A stretch of 34,988 bases of DNA from Methylococcaceae bacterium (GTDB taxonomy: Bacteria; Pseudomonadota; Gammaproteobacteria; Methylococcales; Methylomonadaceae). The stretch's first letter is position 1; each line of letters begins with the position of its first letter. A program made the position numbers and the translations under genes. The stretch lies in the NCBI GenBank assembly GCA_005772825.1, contig SXIP01000028.1, positions 1 through 34,988 on the forward strand, read 5' to 3'. Below, piece after piece: positions 7,262-17,658 of this stretch. The notes under the pieces were generated by a model that had not been told where the DNA came from, ran no database searches, and saw only the letters and a program-made list of their open reading frames with translations.

Positions 7262-8638
7262 TTAAAGCCGTTCTTTAAAGATCAAATCAAATCGGGTTCC
7301 GCCTTTCGCACTGATGCGACGCAGTTCAAACCGCGCCTTATGCAAGTCGGCGATCTCCTTGACAATCGCTAGACCCAAGCCGCAGCCGTCACCGGGGCTG
7401 CCGGGGATGCGGTAAAAGCGTTCGCACACCTTGTCTATTTCTCCATCGGCAATACCCGGACCGTCATCCATAACAGTCAAACAGGGCGTCGGCTCCGGCT
7501 GGAGTTTAACGCTTATATTGCCGTGATCGTAACCATAAGCCACGGCGTTATCCAAAAGATTGTTCAATAATTCACTTAGCAGAATCTCGTCACCCTGGAT
7601 AAGCAGCGGTTTTTTAGGCCCTTCAAAACTTAATTCCATGTTGCGTTGTAATGCTTTCGGTACAAAATCTATACAGGTTTTTCTAGCCAGCTCACAAATA
7701 TCCACGGGTTTTAATGTATAGCCTCCGCCTACCGGTTCCGATCTGGCTAAAACCAATAACTGCGTGGTCAAATGCGACATTCGGTCAGCACTGCTCTGAA
7801 TGTGCATCAGGGCGGGTTTCATGGCCGATAAATCCTGCTCACGCAAAGCGCGTTCCACTTGCAATTTCAATCCGGCCAAAGGCGTACGTAACTGATGCGC
7901 GGCATTGCTGATAAATCGTTGTTGGGTAGCGATGGCGGAAGCTAATTGTTCCAACAAACCGTTAATCGTATCGGTGAGCATACGCGCTTCAAGAAAAACA
8001 TGCTCCTCAGATATGGCGCTCAGATCGCGCGGGGATCGCTTGGCAACCTCGTCAGCCAACACTTGCAGCGGTTGCAGGCCCCGTTTTATGCCGGTCAATA
8101 AATAGATACTGCTAAACAGCACCAATGCCAACTGGGGGACAAGATCGGCAAGAAAAATATCCCTCATCATGCCCCGGCGTTTATTCATGGTTTCCGCTAC
8201 ATGCACCGCTATCTTGTCGGAATTTTGACCGCGAACAACAAACATCGATACGACCCTGACCGCTTCACCGCGCATTTTATCGTTGAAATAAACAGGTTGT
8301 GACGTATCAGGATTTACATTAACCGGCTCGGGAACCAGAGCATCCCCTGCGAGCAATCCCTGGTCTGACGAGATAATTTTAAAATAGGTTTTATCGAAAT
8401 CGTCCCATTTAAAAATCTCCAGCGCGGCCGGCGGCAATTCCACGACGGTCCGACCGTTTTGCACCTTGATTTCCTGCATCAATGATTCTGCGGAATCGAG
8501 CAGCCATCTGTCGTAAGCCTCGTCGACATAATGCAGTGTCAGGAAATAGGACATCGCCGCATCAATCAATACAAAAAAGATCAGCGGAATGACCAGCCGG
8601 AAAAGCAGTTCGGTTTTAAGGCTTCTGTTTTTTTTCAT
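7262..8638 (-). CDS. Sensor histidine kinase, TctE/QseC-like
   Basis: Inner-membrane sensor kinase of 458 residues. TM1 spans about 13-35, a periplasmic sensor region about 36-160 resembles the 2CSK_N domain, and TM2 spans about 161-182. HAMP-like and HisKA regions follow, with phospho-acceptor His248 in SNAAHQLRTPLAG. The HATPase domain contains LLNNLLDNAVAYG (N box), DDGPGI (G1) and GCGLGLAIVKEI (G2). The start overlaps the response-regulator stop by four bases. The gene lies divergent to sulP and the carbonic anhydrase, which hints at, but does not prove, a role in their control. The ligand is unknown. Confidence 0.93.
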   Translation of the reverse strand: MKKNRSLKTELLFRLVIPLIFFVLIDAAMSYFLTLHYVDEAYDRWLLDSAESLMQEIKVQNGRTVVELPPAALEIFKWDDFDKTYFKIISSDQGLLAGDALVPEPVNVNPDTSQPVYFNDKMRGEAVRVVSMFVVRGQNSDKIAVHVAETMNKRRGMMRDIFLADLVPQLALVLFSSIYLLTGIKRGLQPLQVLADEVAKRSPRDLSAISEEHVFLEARMLTDTINGLLEQLASAIATQQRFISNAAHQLRTPLAGLKLQVERALREQDLSAMKPALMHIQSSADRMSHLTTQLLVLARSEPVGGGYTLKPVDICELARKTCIDFVPKALQRNMELSFEGPKKPLLIQGDEILLSELLNNLLDNAVAYGYDHGNISVKLQPEPTPCLTVMDDGPGIADGEIDKVCERFYRIPGSPGDGCGLGLAIVKEIADLHKARFELRRISAKGGTRFDLIFKERL

Positions 8639-9354
8639 GGATACTCTCGGGCAACCGGCTCTTGCAGGCTGGTAATAGTGGCTTCTTTGCCTTCACTCTC
8701 CAGCAAATAACCTAATCCGCGTACCGTTCGAATGACGGCGCCATAAGGTTCTATGCGTTTTCTCAGCCGGTGGATATAAATCTCAACGGCATTATCGGTC
8801 AAAGCATCGCCGTCACCGGCCAGGCGCTGGGCAATACGATCCTTGCAAACGACTTTTCCCGCCTGCATCAACAGCATCTCCAAAAGGCCATATTCACGCG
8901 CCGACAGAATAAGCGGCTGATCCTCGGCTATGACCTGATGCTGATAGGTGTCCAATATCAAGCGTCCAATCACGATGTTGTTATTGAATCCGCCGTAACA
9001 ACGACGAATCAACGCGTTAATCCGTGCTTCCAGCTCCCTAAGTTCAAACGGTTTGGTCAGGTAATCATCGGCGCCTTGTTCGATACCCTGAATCCTGTCG
9101 TTGACGCCGTCCCGGGCGGTCAAAATGATAATCGGCACGGGCAATTTACGGTGTCGTAATTTTCGTAATAACTCCAGGCCGTCCATATCAGGCAAGCCCA
9201 AATCCAGCACAATCAGGTCGAAATCCTGCGCGTCGAGTAACTGCAAGGCGTAACGTCCGCTCGTGGCTGCGGCGACAGAGTAACCGCTACCGCCCAAGGT
9301 ATGGTTTAATCCATCGGCCAATACGGCATCATCTTCTATCAATAAAATATTCAT
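8635..9354 (-). CDS. OmpR-family response regulator, TctD/QseB-like
   Basis: DNA-binding response regulator of 239 residues, first gene of the two-component operon. The receiver domain (1-115) has acidic E7/D8/D9, phospho-acceptor Asp51 (LIVLDLGLPDMDG), T79 and Lys101 (LTKPFELRE). The C-terminal winged helix (about 125-225) includes LSAREYGLLEML and the recognition-helix region DNAVEIYIHRLRKRIEPYG. A 164-base gap separates its start from the divergent sulP gene, room for a shared regulatory region. The kinase follows with ATGA overlap. Confidence 0.95.
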   Translation of the reverse strand: MNILLIEDDAVLADGLNHTLGGSGYSVAAATSGRYALQLLDAQDFDLIVLDLGLPDMDGLELLRKLRHRKLPVPIIILTARDGVNDRIQGIEQGADDYLTKPFELRELEARINALIRRCYGGFNNNIVIGRLILDTYQHQVIAEDQPLILSAREYGLLEMLLMQAGKVVCKDRIAQRLAGDGDALTDNAVEIYIHRLRKRIEPYGAVIRTVRGLGYLLESEGKEATITSLQEPVAREYP

Positions 9355-9518
9355 AAACTTAAATTGGCGTTGTAAAGGTTCTTGAAAGGTTGACGGATTA
9401 AGATGGAAACCGACAACTGGGGAGAAAGGGCGACAATCAACAGTGCTTTTAGGTATTTCATCCCTCAGTTACCGGCAGGAGAACTGAATATCGACGTTTT
9501 AACAAAAGGAGTAGTGCC

Positions 9519-11096
9519 ATGATACACAAACAGGCTCAGTATTATCTTAGTCATTTTAAACACGATGCGCCAGCCGGCATTGTGGTGTTTCTGGTCGCCT
9601 TGCCGCTTTGTCTGGGTATTGCGCTGGCTTCAGGCGCGCCTTTGTTTTCCGGGTTGATAGCAGGGTTGGTCGGCGGACTGATCGTGTCCTGGTTAAGCGG
9701 TTCGCAACTGAGTGTTTCAGGCCCCGCCGCCGGTCTTACCGTGATTGTTTTAAACGCCATTGAAACGCTCGGCAGCTTTCAGGGCTTGCTGGTTGCCTGT
9801 ATTTTGGCAGGAATCATGCAGCTCGCGTTTGGTTATTTAAGGGCGGGTATTATCGGTGCATTTTTCCCAGCCGCTGTGATTAAAGGCATGTTGGCGGCTA
9901 TCGGTTTGATTTTGATTATCAAACAAATTCCTCACGCCACCGGCTACGATACCAGCTATGAAGGCGATGAAAGTTATATGCAGGAAACGGCGCAATCCAG
10001 TTTCTTTGAATTATTCGATGCGCTTAACGGCGTTTCCGCGGGTGCGGTTGTGATCAGCAGCGCGGCCTTGTTGATTTTAATTATTTGGGAAACATCCTGG
10101 ATTAAAAAACAGCGGCTATTGAAATTGATCCCCGGTCCCTTAATCGCAGTGGTTTGGGGTGTCGGCTACAATTTAGCCGCCGCACGGTTTATACCTGCCT
10201 GGGCTGTCAGCGAAAAACACCTGGTCAAGTTACCGGTACCGGAAAATGTCGACAGTTTTTTCAATAACTTTATGTTTCCTGACTTTAATTACCTGGGTAA
10301 TCCTCAGGTTTATATGATCGCTGTCACGATTGCCATTATCGCCAGCCTGGAAACCCTGTTAAGCCTGGAAGCCGTCGACAAGCTGGATCCTTTAAAGCGC
10401 ATCGCGCCAACCAATCGGGAGCTGAAAGCGCAGGGTATAGGCAATATTCTCAGCGGCATGTTGGGCGGCTTGCCGATTACCGCCGTAATTGTGCGTAGCG
10501 CCGCCAACATCAATGCGGGCGGTAAAACCAGTCTGTCCTGCTTTATTCATGGTTTGTGCTTACTGGTCAGTGTGATGTTTTTTGCGCACTTATTAAACTA
10601 TATTCCGCTCGCCTGTCTATCGGCCATTCTTTTGCATACCGGCTATAAACTCGCCAAGCCGACCCTGTTTAAAGAATACTACCGGAAAGGCATGAGTCAA
10701 TTTCTGCCGTTTATCATTACGATAGCGGCGATACTGGCGACGGATTTATTGAAAGGCATGGCTATCGGCTTGGTTTTCGGTTTGTTTTTCGTGATCAAGG
10801 CCAATTACAACGCCGCTATTACGCTGACCCAAAATGGCTCTCATTACCTGCTGTCTTTTAATAAGGATGTTTCGTTTTTGAATAAAGCCCTGTTAAGAAA
10901 ATTTATTTTGCACATCAAGGAGAACAGCAGCGTAACCATTGATGCCAGCAAAGCCCAGTTCATCGATCACGATATTCTGGAGACCATTGAAGATTTTTTG
11001 TCCGGCGCACCGGACGACAATATTACAGTCGACGTTATCGATCTGTACGGTAAAGAAAAAATGAAGAAACACGATGCCATCGTGGTATTGAAATAA
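9519..11096 (+). CDS. SulP-family anion transporter, likely bicarbonate
   Basis: Inner-membrane SLC26/SulP transporter of 525 residues. The transmembrane domain (about 17-420) carries the family segments GIVVFLVALPLCLGIALASG, SQLSVSGPAAGLTVIV and LETLLSLEAVDKLDP. The C-terminal part (about 440-525) is a STAS-like domain with VTIDASKAQFIDHDILE. Family members carry sulfate or bicarbonate. The carbonic anhydrase gene 68 bases downstream makes bicarbonate the likelier substrate. The start ATG has AAAGGAG about eight bases upstream. It may be BicA-like in energetics (Na+ coupled), but nothing in the sequence settles that. Confidence 0.9.
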   Translation: MIHKQAQYYLSHFKHDAPAGIVVFLVALPLCLGIALASGAPLFSGLIAGLVGGLIVSWLSGSQLSVSGPAAGLTVIVLNAIETLGSFQGLLVACILAGIMQLAFGYLRAGIIGAFFPAAVIKGMLAAIGLILIIKQIPHATGYDTSYEGDESYMQETAQSSFFELFDALNGVSAGAVVISSAALLILIIWETSWIKKQRLLKLIPGPLIAVVWGVGYNLAAARFIPAWAVSEKHLVKLPVPENVDSFFNNFMFPDFNYLGNPQVYMIAVTIAIIASLETLLSLEAVDKLDPLKRIAPTNRELKAQGIGNILSGMLGGLPITAVIVRSAANINAGGKTSLSCFIHGLCLLVSVMFFAHLLNYIPLACLSAILLHTGYKLAKPTLFKEYYRKGMSQFLPFIITIAAILATDLLKGMAIGLVFGLFFVIKANYNAAITLTQNGSHYLLSFNKDVSFLNKALLRKFILHIKENSSVTIDASKAQFIDHDILETIEDFLSGAPDDNITVDVIDLYGKEKMKKHDAIVVLK

Positions 11097-11164
11097 ACAC
11101 AGACAGCCGTTTCCAATTGAACCGGATACGCGCTTCCATTTAATTAACCCTTAAATTTAATGCC

Positions 11165-11854
11165 ATGAAAACACAAACTAAAGAAATGCAAAATAACTTG
11201 ACGCCTGAACAAGCGATAGAAATCCTCAAGAAAGGTAATGACCGCTTTATCAATAACCTGAAAGCCAATCGCAATTTACTCGAGCAAGTCAATGAAACCT
11301 CTGATGGTCAGCATCCTTTCGCATTCATTTTGAGTTGCATCGATTCCAGGACGTCTGCGGAATTGATATTCGACCAAGGTTTGGGTGACATTTTCAGTTG
11401 CCGTATCGCCGGTAACATTTTGAATGAAGACATACTGGGCAGTATGGAATTCGCCTGCAAAGTCGCAGGCGCTAAAGTCATCGTTGTTTTGGGTCACACC
11501 AAATGCGGCGCTATCAAGGGCGCCTGCGACAATGTCAAGCTGGGCAATCTGACCGCACTGCTTGATAAAATCAAGCCTGCCATCGATGCAGAACGCACTA
11601 CGCTCAGCAACCGCAATGCCGCTAATTCGGTATTTGTCGAAAATGTCGCCACGCTCAATGTCAAGCTGGTGATGAGGCAAATTGCGGAACACAGTCCGGT
11701 TCTGTATGAAATGCTGGAAAAAGGCGAAATTGCACTGATTAGCGGCATGTATGATGTCGAGACGGGCTATGTTGATTTTCATCGTTCACGTACATCGGTG
11801 CAGCCTCATGGACATAAATGGGACCTCGTTGAGCAATGCGCCGACGTTGCGTAA
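11165..11854 (+). CDS. Beta-class carbonic anhydrase
   Basis: Zinc enzyme interconverting CO2 and bicarbonate, cytoplasmic (no signal peptide). The 229 residues have the beta-class signature: C58-x-D60-S-R62 in LSCIDSRTSAE, and H111-x2-C114 in VLGHTKCGAIKGAC. Cys58, His111 and Cys114 are the zinc ligands, and Asp60/Arg62 the conserved dyad. It lies directly after the SulP gene, so the pair likely couples bicarbonate transport to CO2 hydration or release. The start at 11165 lacks a clear ribosome site. A downstream in-frame ATG at codon 8 is an alternative. Confidence 0.95.
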   Translation: MKTQTKEMQNNLTPEQAIEILKKGNDRFINNLKANRNLLEQVNETSDGQHPFAFILSCIDSRTSAELIFDQGLGDIFSCRIAGNILNEDILGSMEFACKVAGAKVIVVLGHTKCGAIKGACDNVKLGNLTALLDKIKPAIDAERTTLSNRNAANSVFVENVATLNVKLVMRQIAEHSPVLYEMLEKGEIALISGMYDVETGYVDFHRSRTSVQPHGHKWDLVEQCADVA

Positions 11855-11959
11855 TACAGCGATTCTCTTAATTAGAGAGTCTGACAATTTTGTTGATCGC
11901 TTCATTTTCATTTATGCCCCTGAGTGTACACCGAAGCAGCTACTTCCTTTAGGTCACGC

Positions 11960-12150
11960 ATAGATCGCCCCTTCTCCTTGAGTACCCTCAAGGTATACAG
12001 GGAGAACACTGGGATGATGAGATAAACAAGATTTTTCTCTTTAGTCCACCCCTCTGGGCAACCACCCCTGTGTTGCCAGAAGCGCCGGCTGTCGGCGCTT
12101 TACCGACCGGCCTGCATTTATGCAGGCTCGGTTAGGGAGGGCTTTTTTCC
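11960..12150 (+). ncRNA. Hairpin-rich intergenic stretch, possible structured RNA
   Basis: The 350-base gap 11855-12204 has no convincing gene. It holds four successive stems: CTTGAG/CTCAAG (11977-11982 with 11987-11992, itself inside TTCTC/GAGAA 11972-11976 with 12002-12006), GGCAAC/GTTGCC (12057-12062 with 12072-12077), AGCGCCG/CGGCGCT (12081-12087 with 12093-12099), and a long stem 12102-12132 made of ACCGA/TCGGT enclosing GCCTGCAT/ATGCAGGC. A six-T run follows at 12143-12148. It may be a small RNA, a leader of the next gene, a terminator of the carbonic anhydrase gene or a cluster of repeat hairpins. I recognise no known RNA family. Confidence 0.35.
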
Positions 12151-12204
12151 TTAACTGAAAACAGGGGCGCCGGAACGTGGAATCAATGCAGGTGGTATGT
12201 ATCA

Positions 12205-12663
12205 ATGGCGGAATATATGATATTGAAACTGAAAAAGTTAAACTTTATTGATAAGTTACAAGATAATCTTAGCTCTTTTATCTGGATACTGTTGATTCTG
12301 TTCAGTATTCTAAACCTGGATGTACTGCTTCATTCGTTGCTGACACTCGTTCATATGGCCTTCGAATGGATTGAGTTGGGACTTGAAAAATTAATAGAAC
12401 ATCTTTTTCATACCAGCCGCAAACAAAGCCAGGTTATTGTTTTCTATTTGTTGCTCTCTATCGGTTCATACCTGTTGTATTGCCTGTGTCGTGGGGTGCC
12501 CGATCTTTACCGACATTATAAAAGCCGCTTGATGACGGTTTGCCTGCGCTACAAAGCATCAGCCTGGCTTTATTGGCAAGACCAGGCGCCCATAGGTAAG
12601 CTCAAACTGATAGCAGCCGGGCTGTTGTCTGTTAAATTACTGTACTTTTTGATCTTCAGTTGA
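12205..12663 (+). CDS. Small three-TM membrane protein, unknown
   Basis: Not recognised. The 152 residues contain three predicted TM helices (about 25-50, 76-95, 134-151). Between the last two is a basic cytoplasmic-type loop with YRHYKSRLMTVCLRYKASAW. The long helix-rich link (51-73) holds EWIELGLEKLIEHLFH, amphipathic in appearance. The start has AGGTGG about ten bases upstream, and a second in-frame ATG lies at codon 5. It lies between the sulP-carbonic anhydrase pair and the DAB operon on the same strand, so it may be an accessory of that carbon-uptake island. That is inference from position only. Confidence 0.7.
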   Translation: MAEYMILKLKKLNFIDKLQDNLSSFIWILLILFSILNLDVLLHSLLTLVHMAFEWIELGLEKLIEHLFHTSRKQSQVIVFYLLLSIGSYLLYCLCRGVPDLYRHYKSRLMTVCLRYKASAWLYWQDQAPIGKLKLIAAGLLSVKLLYFLIFS

Positions 12664-12701
12664 CCGATATAAAGACAGCGGTAAATAAAACTGCATTTGT
12701 A

Positions 12702-12727
12702 CGCCCCTCGCCCTCTGGAGAGGGGCG
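12702..12727. repeat. GC-rich hairpin in the gap before the DAB operon
   Basis: CGCCCCTC (12702-12709) pairs with GAGGGGCG (12720-12727) across a ten-base loop. The composition resembles the CCCTCTCCC-type repeats at 4868 and 26082, but it is not a close copy. It may end the preceding gene's transcript. Confidence 0.5.
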
Positions 12728-12797
12728 GAATGGCGCTTTACCTATTCTGCCGAGTATACGTAACGGAGATTTAAACGCTGAAAGTAAAGACTTCTTT

Positions 12798-12825
12798 TTG
12801 CCAAATCCTGACCTTAACGTACAAT
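12798..12825 (+). promoter_or_regulatory. Sigma70 promoter of the DAB operon
   Basis: TTGCCA (12798-12803) and TACAAT (12820-12825) are separated by 16 bases, each 5/6 to consensus. They lie 36 bases before the first gene of the five-gene operon. Confidence 0.65.
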
Positions 12826-12861
12826 TTCCCATCTAAATCGCAAAACCAACCACTTTAAATC

Positions 12862-14334
12862 ATGGGAATATTGAGTCTGTTACTCTGGACGCCGGCTGCC
12901 GGGGCCTTGCTCCTGGCTTTTACACCGGGCCGGAATATCAAGATAATCCGTTACATCGCCAACCTGTTTACCACGCTTGCCTTTTTACTTAGCTGCGGCT
13001 TGGTCGGACTTTATGACCAACATGACGCCGCCTTGCAATTTGGCGAATATTTTCCCCTTAATCCCGTACTTGGCAGCGCCTATGCGTTGGGTGTGGACGG
13101 TTTGTCGATGCCGATGCTGGTATTGGCGACGCTGCTGACATCGATTGCCTTGCTGGCTTCTTTTACCATTGCCCATAGCGTCAAGGGCTATCATATCTGC
13201 ATCCTGCTGCTTGAGTTCGGCATGTTGGGCGTCTTCCTGGCTCAGGATTGGGCGCTGTTCTATATTTTCTGGGAAGTGACCTTAATCCCGCTGTTTTTCC
13301 TGATCGGCCGTTGGGGCGGCAAGCGTCGGCATGCGGCAAGCCTTAATTTTGTGCTTTATACAATGGGCGGCTCGGTTTTTATGCTGATGAGTTTGCTGGC
13401 TGTCAGCCAGTATGACTTTCAACACGGCGGTTCGTTAATGAGCTCGATGCACCAGGCGGCAAAAGACATGCCCTTGTATGAGCAGGTGTTGGTGCTGTTG
13501 GGTTTTTTGCTGGGCTTCGGCGTGAAAATGCCGATTTTCCCCTTGCACGGTTGGTTACCGCTGGCCCATGTCGAAGCGCCCAGCCCGGTCAGTATCCTGC
13601 TGTCCGGCATTTTACTGAAAATGGGCGCCTACGGATTGTTAAGAGCCGTCGTGATGCTGCCTGAAGCGGCGCAATTGTTGCAACCGTTACTAGTTTTTCT
13701 GGCTTTGTTCGGCATGCTGTACGGCGGCTTGCTGGCCTGGCGGCAAAGCGATCTTAAGTCGATGGTAGCTTATTCTTCGCTCAGTCACATGGGGGTGGTG
13801 TTACTGGGCATTGCCACGCTGAATGAGGTCGGAATTAATGGCGCTGTCTTGCAAATGACCGCACACGGCCTGATTGCCGGTGCGCTGTTCCTGTTGGTCG
13901 GCCTGCTTTATGAACGCACCCATACCCGTAATATCCAGGATTACAGTTCGCTGATCCAGGTCATGCCGCGTTTTGCCCTGTTTATGACCATCACGCTGCT
14001 GGCGGCGATGAGCCTGCCCGGTTCGATCGGCTTTATTGCCGAACTGCATGCGCTGATTGGTTGTTTCCAGCAATGGGGCTGGCTATGGCTGTTTTTCAGT
14101 CTGAGCATGTTGATTAGCGCCGTCTATGCAACACGCACTATCGGGCTGTTATTTACCGGTCAGGTGCAAGCAAAAATGCGTGATATTGAAGACTTGAGAA
14201 CGCCTGAATTATTGGCGGTCAGCCTGCTGGTCGGAGGCATTGTGCTGTTCGGCTTGCTGCCTGCGCCGCTGATTGACTTATCCACGGCAACCGTCAAGGA
14301 CATGCATAATTTAATCAGGCTACGGGTTTTATAG
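12862..14334 (+). CDS. NuoM-like proton-translocating subunit 1 of the DAB operon
   Basis: Integral membrane protein of 490 residues, homologous to complex I subunit M and Mrp-type antiporters. The ion-path residues are all present: E138 in FWEVTLIP (TM5), K222 in [14 protein letters not shown] (TM7), K253 in [11 protein letters not shown] (TM8) and E394 in GFIAEL (TM12). It cannot be the respiratory NuoM, because no other complex I genes are near and the next gene is dabA. It likely moves protons or sodium to drive inorganic-carbon uptake. The stop lies five bases before dabA. The start follows the promoter at 12798-12825, with no strong ribosome site. Confidence 0.88.
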   Translation: MGILSLLLWTPAAGALLLAFTPGRNIKIIRYIANLFTTLAFLLSCGLVGLYDQHDAALQFGEYFPLNPVLGSAYALGVDGLSMPMLVLATLLTSIALLASFTIAHSVKGYHICILLLEFGMLGVFLAQDWALFYIFWEVTLIPLFFLIGRWGGKRRHAASLNFVLYTMGGSVFMLMSLLAVSQYDFQHGGSLMSSMHQAAKDMPLYEQVLVLLGFLLGFGVKMPIFPLHGWLPLAHVEAPSPVSILLSGILLKMGAYGLLRAVVMLPEAAQLLQPLLVFLALFGMLYGGLLAWRQSDLKSMVAYSSLSHMGVVLLGIATLNEVGINGAVLQMTAHGLIAGALFLLVGLLYERTHTRNIQDYSSLIQVMPRFALFMTITLLAAMSLPGSIGFIAELHALIGCFQQWGWLWLFFSLSMLISAVYATRTIGLLFTGQVQAKMRDIEDLRTPELLAVSLLVGGIVLFGLLPAPLIDLSTATVKDMHNLIRLRVL

Positions 14335-14339
14335 GATTC

Positions 14340-17300
14340 ATGATGCAAAAATCATTGTTAAAACCCAGGCGTCAGCGCTTGCCGGAAACTCACGCAAAAG
14401 TCGAAAACCGTCACCGCGAACAGGTCATAACAGCGCTGCATCACCTCGATCATGTTCTGCCGGGACAGGCGCCGCTGCTGGATTTCGTCCATCATAATAC
14501 CTTGCACGGGTTTCAGCACTTACCGTTTGAAGAAGCGCTGGCTGCCTTTGAAGCATTAACCGGCATTTGTGCGTATTACCCTGAAACCCGGAACCGCGAA
14601 TTTTATCGGCAGGGCCGTATTAACGACAGCGACCTTAATGCCGCCTTTGCACATAATCCGGCCTTGCAGGCGGAGCAGATCGTTTTAAGCGTAAAAGATA
14701 AAGACATCATGCGCCGCGATATTTACCGGATTGCGCTGTTATATGACCTGCAAGCCGTTAGCGCGGATCAATTGAATTGGCAAATAGAAGAATTGAAGGC
14801 GCTGGATCTTGTCCAGGCCGATGTACCCGAATCCGTGCGCCCGTTATTATCAGCAGACGCAAACGATCAGGGCGGTGCAATCAAACAGCTTTGGGAAAGC
14901 ATTTTAACCGGACTCGAATTAGAGCAAAGCTACCTGCATCCTGAGGCTTTACTGGGCGGGCGTCCACCGGAGCCGCACGAAAACGAGTTGGATCTCAACC
15001 GGCCTGACGCCAGTATATCGACACATAAGTATACCCAGCACCAGGCCGGGGCGGCGCTTGATGAGCTATTGAGGCAGGTAGGGGAACACATCAGCCTGCG
15101 CGGTTTTGTGCTGGCCTTGAGCGGAATCGACATTCTGGATTCGGTGCGTCCTCAGTTGATACGCACTTGCGCATCGGCGCTGGATGAAGGCATTGCGCCC
15201 TGGCAACTGCCTGAACGCAGCCGTTCCGGCCTGTATGCCGCCTGGCGGGCAACGGCCGTTTATGACGCCAACCCGTTTCTGCATGAGTTGCCCGACTGGC
15301 AACAGATTATTTCGGAACTGCCGGAAAATGCCGTTGACGCCATTATCCTACAACTCATCCACCTGGATATACCGGAAGCGCAATGGGATGCTTATTTGCA
15401 ACGACTGGCATTGGAACTACCGGGCTGGTCGGGATTGATCAACTGGCGACAACAGCACCCGAACTACCGCGCCGACAATGACGCTGCGCCGAAACTGGCT
15501 GATTATCTGGCCGTTCGACTGACCCTGGACCGGCTGTGGCTGAATCAGGTATGCCGCGACCTCTGGAAAATTGAAGCGAAACTGGGCGCATTGCAAAGCT
15601 ATTTCCGTAAAAACCTGTCCGAATTCATGGTGCGTAGCGAACTGTACCAGGGCAAGCTGCCGGAATACCTGACCCACAAAGCAGAATCCCTGATTATTCG
15701 CGCCGGGTCGGAGCGTTATAACCGCCCCGACTGGCAATCCCTCGCCGACCTGATACGAATCTGGCAGCTCAATCCGACCACCGAAAACCATCAACAGCAC
15801 GCGCCGGAAAACAGCGGCTGGCGTTTGTTCCGCTTATGCCAACATCTGGGACTCAATGCCGCATGCGTGCAAATGCTGAACAAAACCGATTTACAGGCGC
15901 TGCTGGCGGTGCTGGATGAATTTACCGTCACCGAACGCAGTAAAATCTGGCTTTATGCTTATGAACGGCATTACCGGGACGATTTGTTTCAAGCGTTGCG
16001 CGCCAACCATCAGCGAGGCCGCTGGGCCAAACGCGATAAACGTCCCGAAGCGCAAATCATATTCTGCATGGATGACCGCGAAGAAGGTTTTCGCCGTCAC
16101 CTGGAAGAACTCAATCCCGCCATCGAAACATTGGGAGCTGCGGGTTTTTTCGGCGTTGCGATGAATTATAAAGGCCTGGATGACAGTCATGTCACGCCGC
16201 TGTGTCCGGTCGTGGTGACGCCGGCTCATGAAGTCCGGGAAATACCGCGAACCGGCAGCGAACACAGTGTGTCCCGACATAGTGTCGGGCGCAAGCTGAA
16301 TAAAAGCGTGAGTTATCTGTTCAATCATCTGCTGCGCCGCAATCTGTTGTTATCGCATCCTGTTATCGATGCGTTTGCGCCATTGACGTTTATGGGCCTG
16401 CTCGGGAAGTCGCTGTTGCCTTTGTCGCAACAACGTTTGGCGGCAGGTGTCCGTCAACTGGTCTCACCTACGGTTAACTCGCAATTGCTGTTTGCTGCCA
16501 AAGACGACACGAAGGCAGCTACACCGGAACAGCCACGGCTGGGTTTTACCGATAGCGAACAGGCCGATCGGGTGGCGGGCTTGTTGCGCAATACCGGCCT
16601 GACCTACGGTTTTGCACCGCTGGTCGTATTGATGGGACATGGTTCCATTAGCCAGAACAACCCACACATGGCGGCTTACGATTGCGGCGCTTGCAGCGGA
16701 CGCCACGGCGGGCCGAATGCCAGAGTATTTGCAGCGATGGTCAATCGACCGGAAATACGTAAGCTGTTGGCGGAACGCGGTATTATTATCCCGGATGATA
16801 CCTGGTTTATCGGTGCCGAACACAACACCTGTAATGAAGCCATCAGTTGGTATGATGACTGTGACATTCCGACCCGGCGTTTGGCGGGCTTAACCAAATT
16901 ACAACAGGAATTACGGCACGCCCAGTTAATGTCCGCACACGAGCGCTGTCGCAGACTTGCGTCTGCGCCACGCAAGCCGACGCCACAGCAGGCTTTGGCG
17001 CATATCGAAGAACGCGCCGCTGATTTCTCCCAGGCCAGACCTGAACTCGGTCATGCGACTAACGCTGCCGCTGTAATCGGACGGCGATCGCTGACTCAGG
17101 GCGCATTTTTCGACCGCCGCGTATTTTTGATTTCTTATGATCCGACTCAAGACCCGGAAGGCAAGATACTGGAAGGCATCCTGCTTGCGGTCGGCCCCGT
17201 CGGTGCGGGTATTAACCTGGAATACTATTTTTCGACGGTTAATAATGACCGCTTCGGTTGCGGTACCAAAGTGCCGCATAATATCACCGGTTTTTTCGGG

Positions 17301-17654
17301 ATTATGGAAGGGACCGCCAGCGATTTACGTACCGGTTTGCCGCAGCAAATGGTGGAAATTCACGAAGCGATGCGTTTACAAATCCTGGTTGAGGCAAAAA
17401 CAGCCGTATTGGAACGCATCTATACCGAACAGGAAAGCTTGCGTGAATTGATAGCCGGCGGCTGGGTCCACTTGAGCACAAAAGACCCGGACAGCGGCGA
17501 TATTTTTGTCTTCGAACGCGGTATTGGTTTTGTGCCCTGGCATGCCGAAGTCCAAGAGCTGACGATTTACGCAAATTCCCCGGACTGTTACCGCGATCAG
17601 ACCTTGCCTGTCCCGCCGGCACTGATTAAGCAACCTGAGTTATTGGAGCTTTAG
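14340..17654 (+). CDS. dabA: DabA (DUF2309), inorganic carbon uptake subunit
   Basis: DabA is a zinc protein with a beta-carbonic-anhydrase-like site. With DabB it forms a membrane complex that traps CO2 as bicarbonate in the cytoplasm, powered by cation flow. Active-site residues can be placed: C576 and D578 in [12 protein letters not shown]767 in LMGHGS and C782 in YDCGACSG. The 15-residue H-to-C spacing equals that recalled for Halothiobacillus DabA2. At 1104 residues it is a long form, clearly longer than the roughly 830-residue DabA2. The extra length is mainly before the active site. An ATG pair at 14340/14343 leaves the exact start open. AGGA upstream favours the second. Confidence 0.95.
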   Translation: MMQKSLLKPRRQRLPETHAKVENRHREQVITALHHLDHVLPGQAPLLDFVHHNTLHGFQHLPFEEALAAFEALTGICAYYPETRNREFYRQGRINDSDLNAAFAHNPALQAEQIVLSVKDKDIMRRDIYRIALLYDLQAVSADQLNWQIEELKALDLVQADVPESVRPLLSADANDQGGAIKQLWESILTGLELEQSYLHPEALLGGRPPEPHENELDLNRPDASISTHKYTQHQAGAALDELLRQVGEHISLRGFVLALSGIDILDSVRPQLIRTCASALDEGIAPWQLPERSRSGLYAAWRATAVYDANPFLHELPDWQQIISELPENAVDAIILQLIHLDIPEAQWDAYLQRLALELPGWSGLINWRQQHPNYRADNDAAPKLADYLAVRLTLDRLWLNQVCRDLWKIEAKLGALQSYFRKNLSEFMVRSELYQGKLPEYLTHKAESLIIRAGSERYNRPDWQSLADLIRIWQLNPTTENHQQHAPENSGWRLFRLCQHLGLNAACVQMLNKTDLQALLAVLDEFTVTERSKIWLYAYERHYRDDLFQALRANHQRGRWAKRDKRPEAQIIFCMDDREEGFRRHLEELNPAIETLGAAGFFGVAMNYKGLDDSHVTPLCPVVVTPAHEVREIPRTGSEHSVSRHSVGRKLNKSVSYLFNHLLRRNLLLSHPVIDAFAPLTFMGLLGKSLLPLSQQRLAAGVRQLVSPTVNSQLLFAAKDDTKAATPEQPRLGFTDSEQADRVAGLLRNTGLTYGFAPLVVLMGHGSISQNNPHMAAYDCGACSGRHGGPNARVFAAMVNRPEIRKLLAERGIIIPDDTWFIGAEHNTCNEAISWYDDCDIPTRRLAGLTKLQQELRHAQLMSAHERCRRLASAPRKPTPQQALAHIEERAADFSQARPELGHATNAAAVIGRRSLTQGAFFDRRVFLISYDPTQDPEGKILEGILLAVGPVGAGINLEYYFSTVNNDRFGCGTKVPHNITGFFGIMEGTASDLRTGLPQQMVEIHEAMRLQILVEAKTAVLERIYTEQESLRELIAGGWVHLSTKDPDSGDIFVFERGIGFVPWHAEVQELTIYANSPDCYRDQTLPVPPALIKQPELLEL

Positions 17655-17658
17655 AATT

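Noticed and set aside
11855-12204. 6S RNA, 4.5S RNA, tmRNA or GEMM riboswitch in the stem-rich gap
   Set aside because: The conserved cores I remember for these families do not appear. It is kept only as an unassigned structured stretch.
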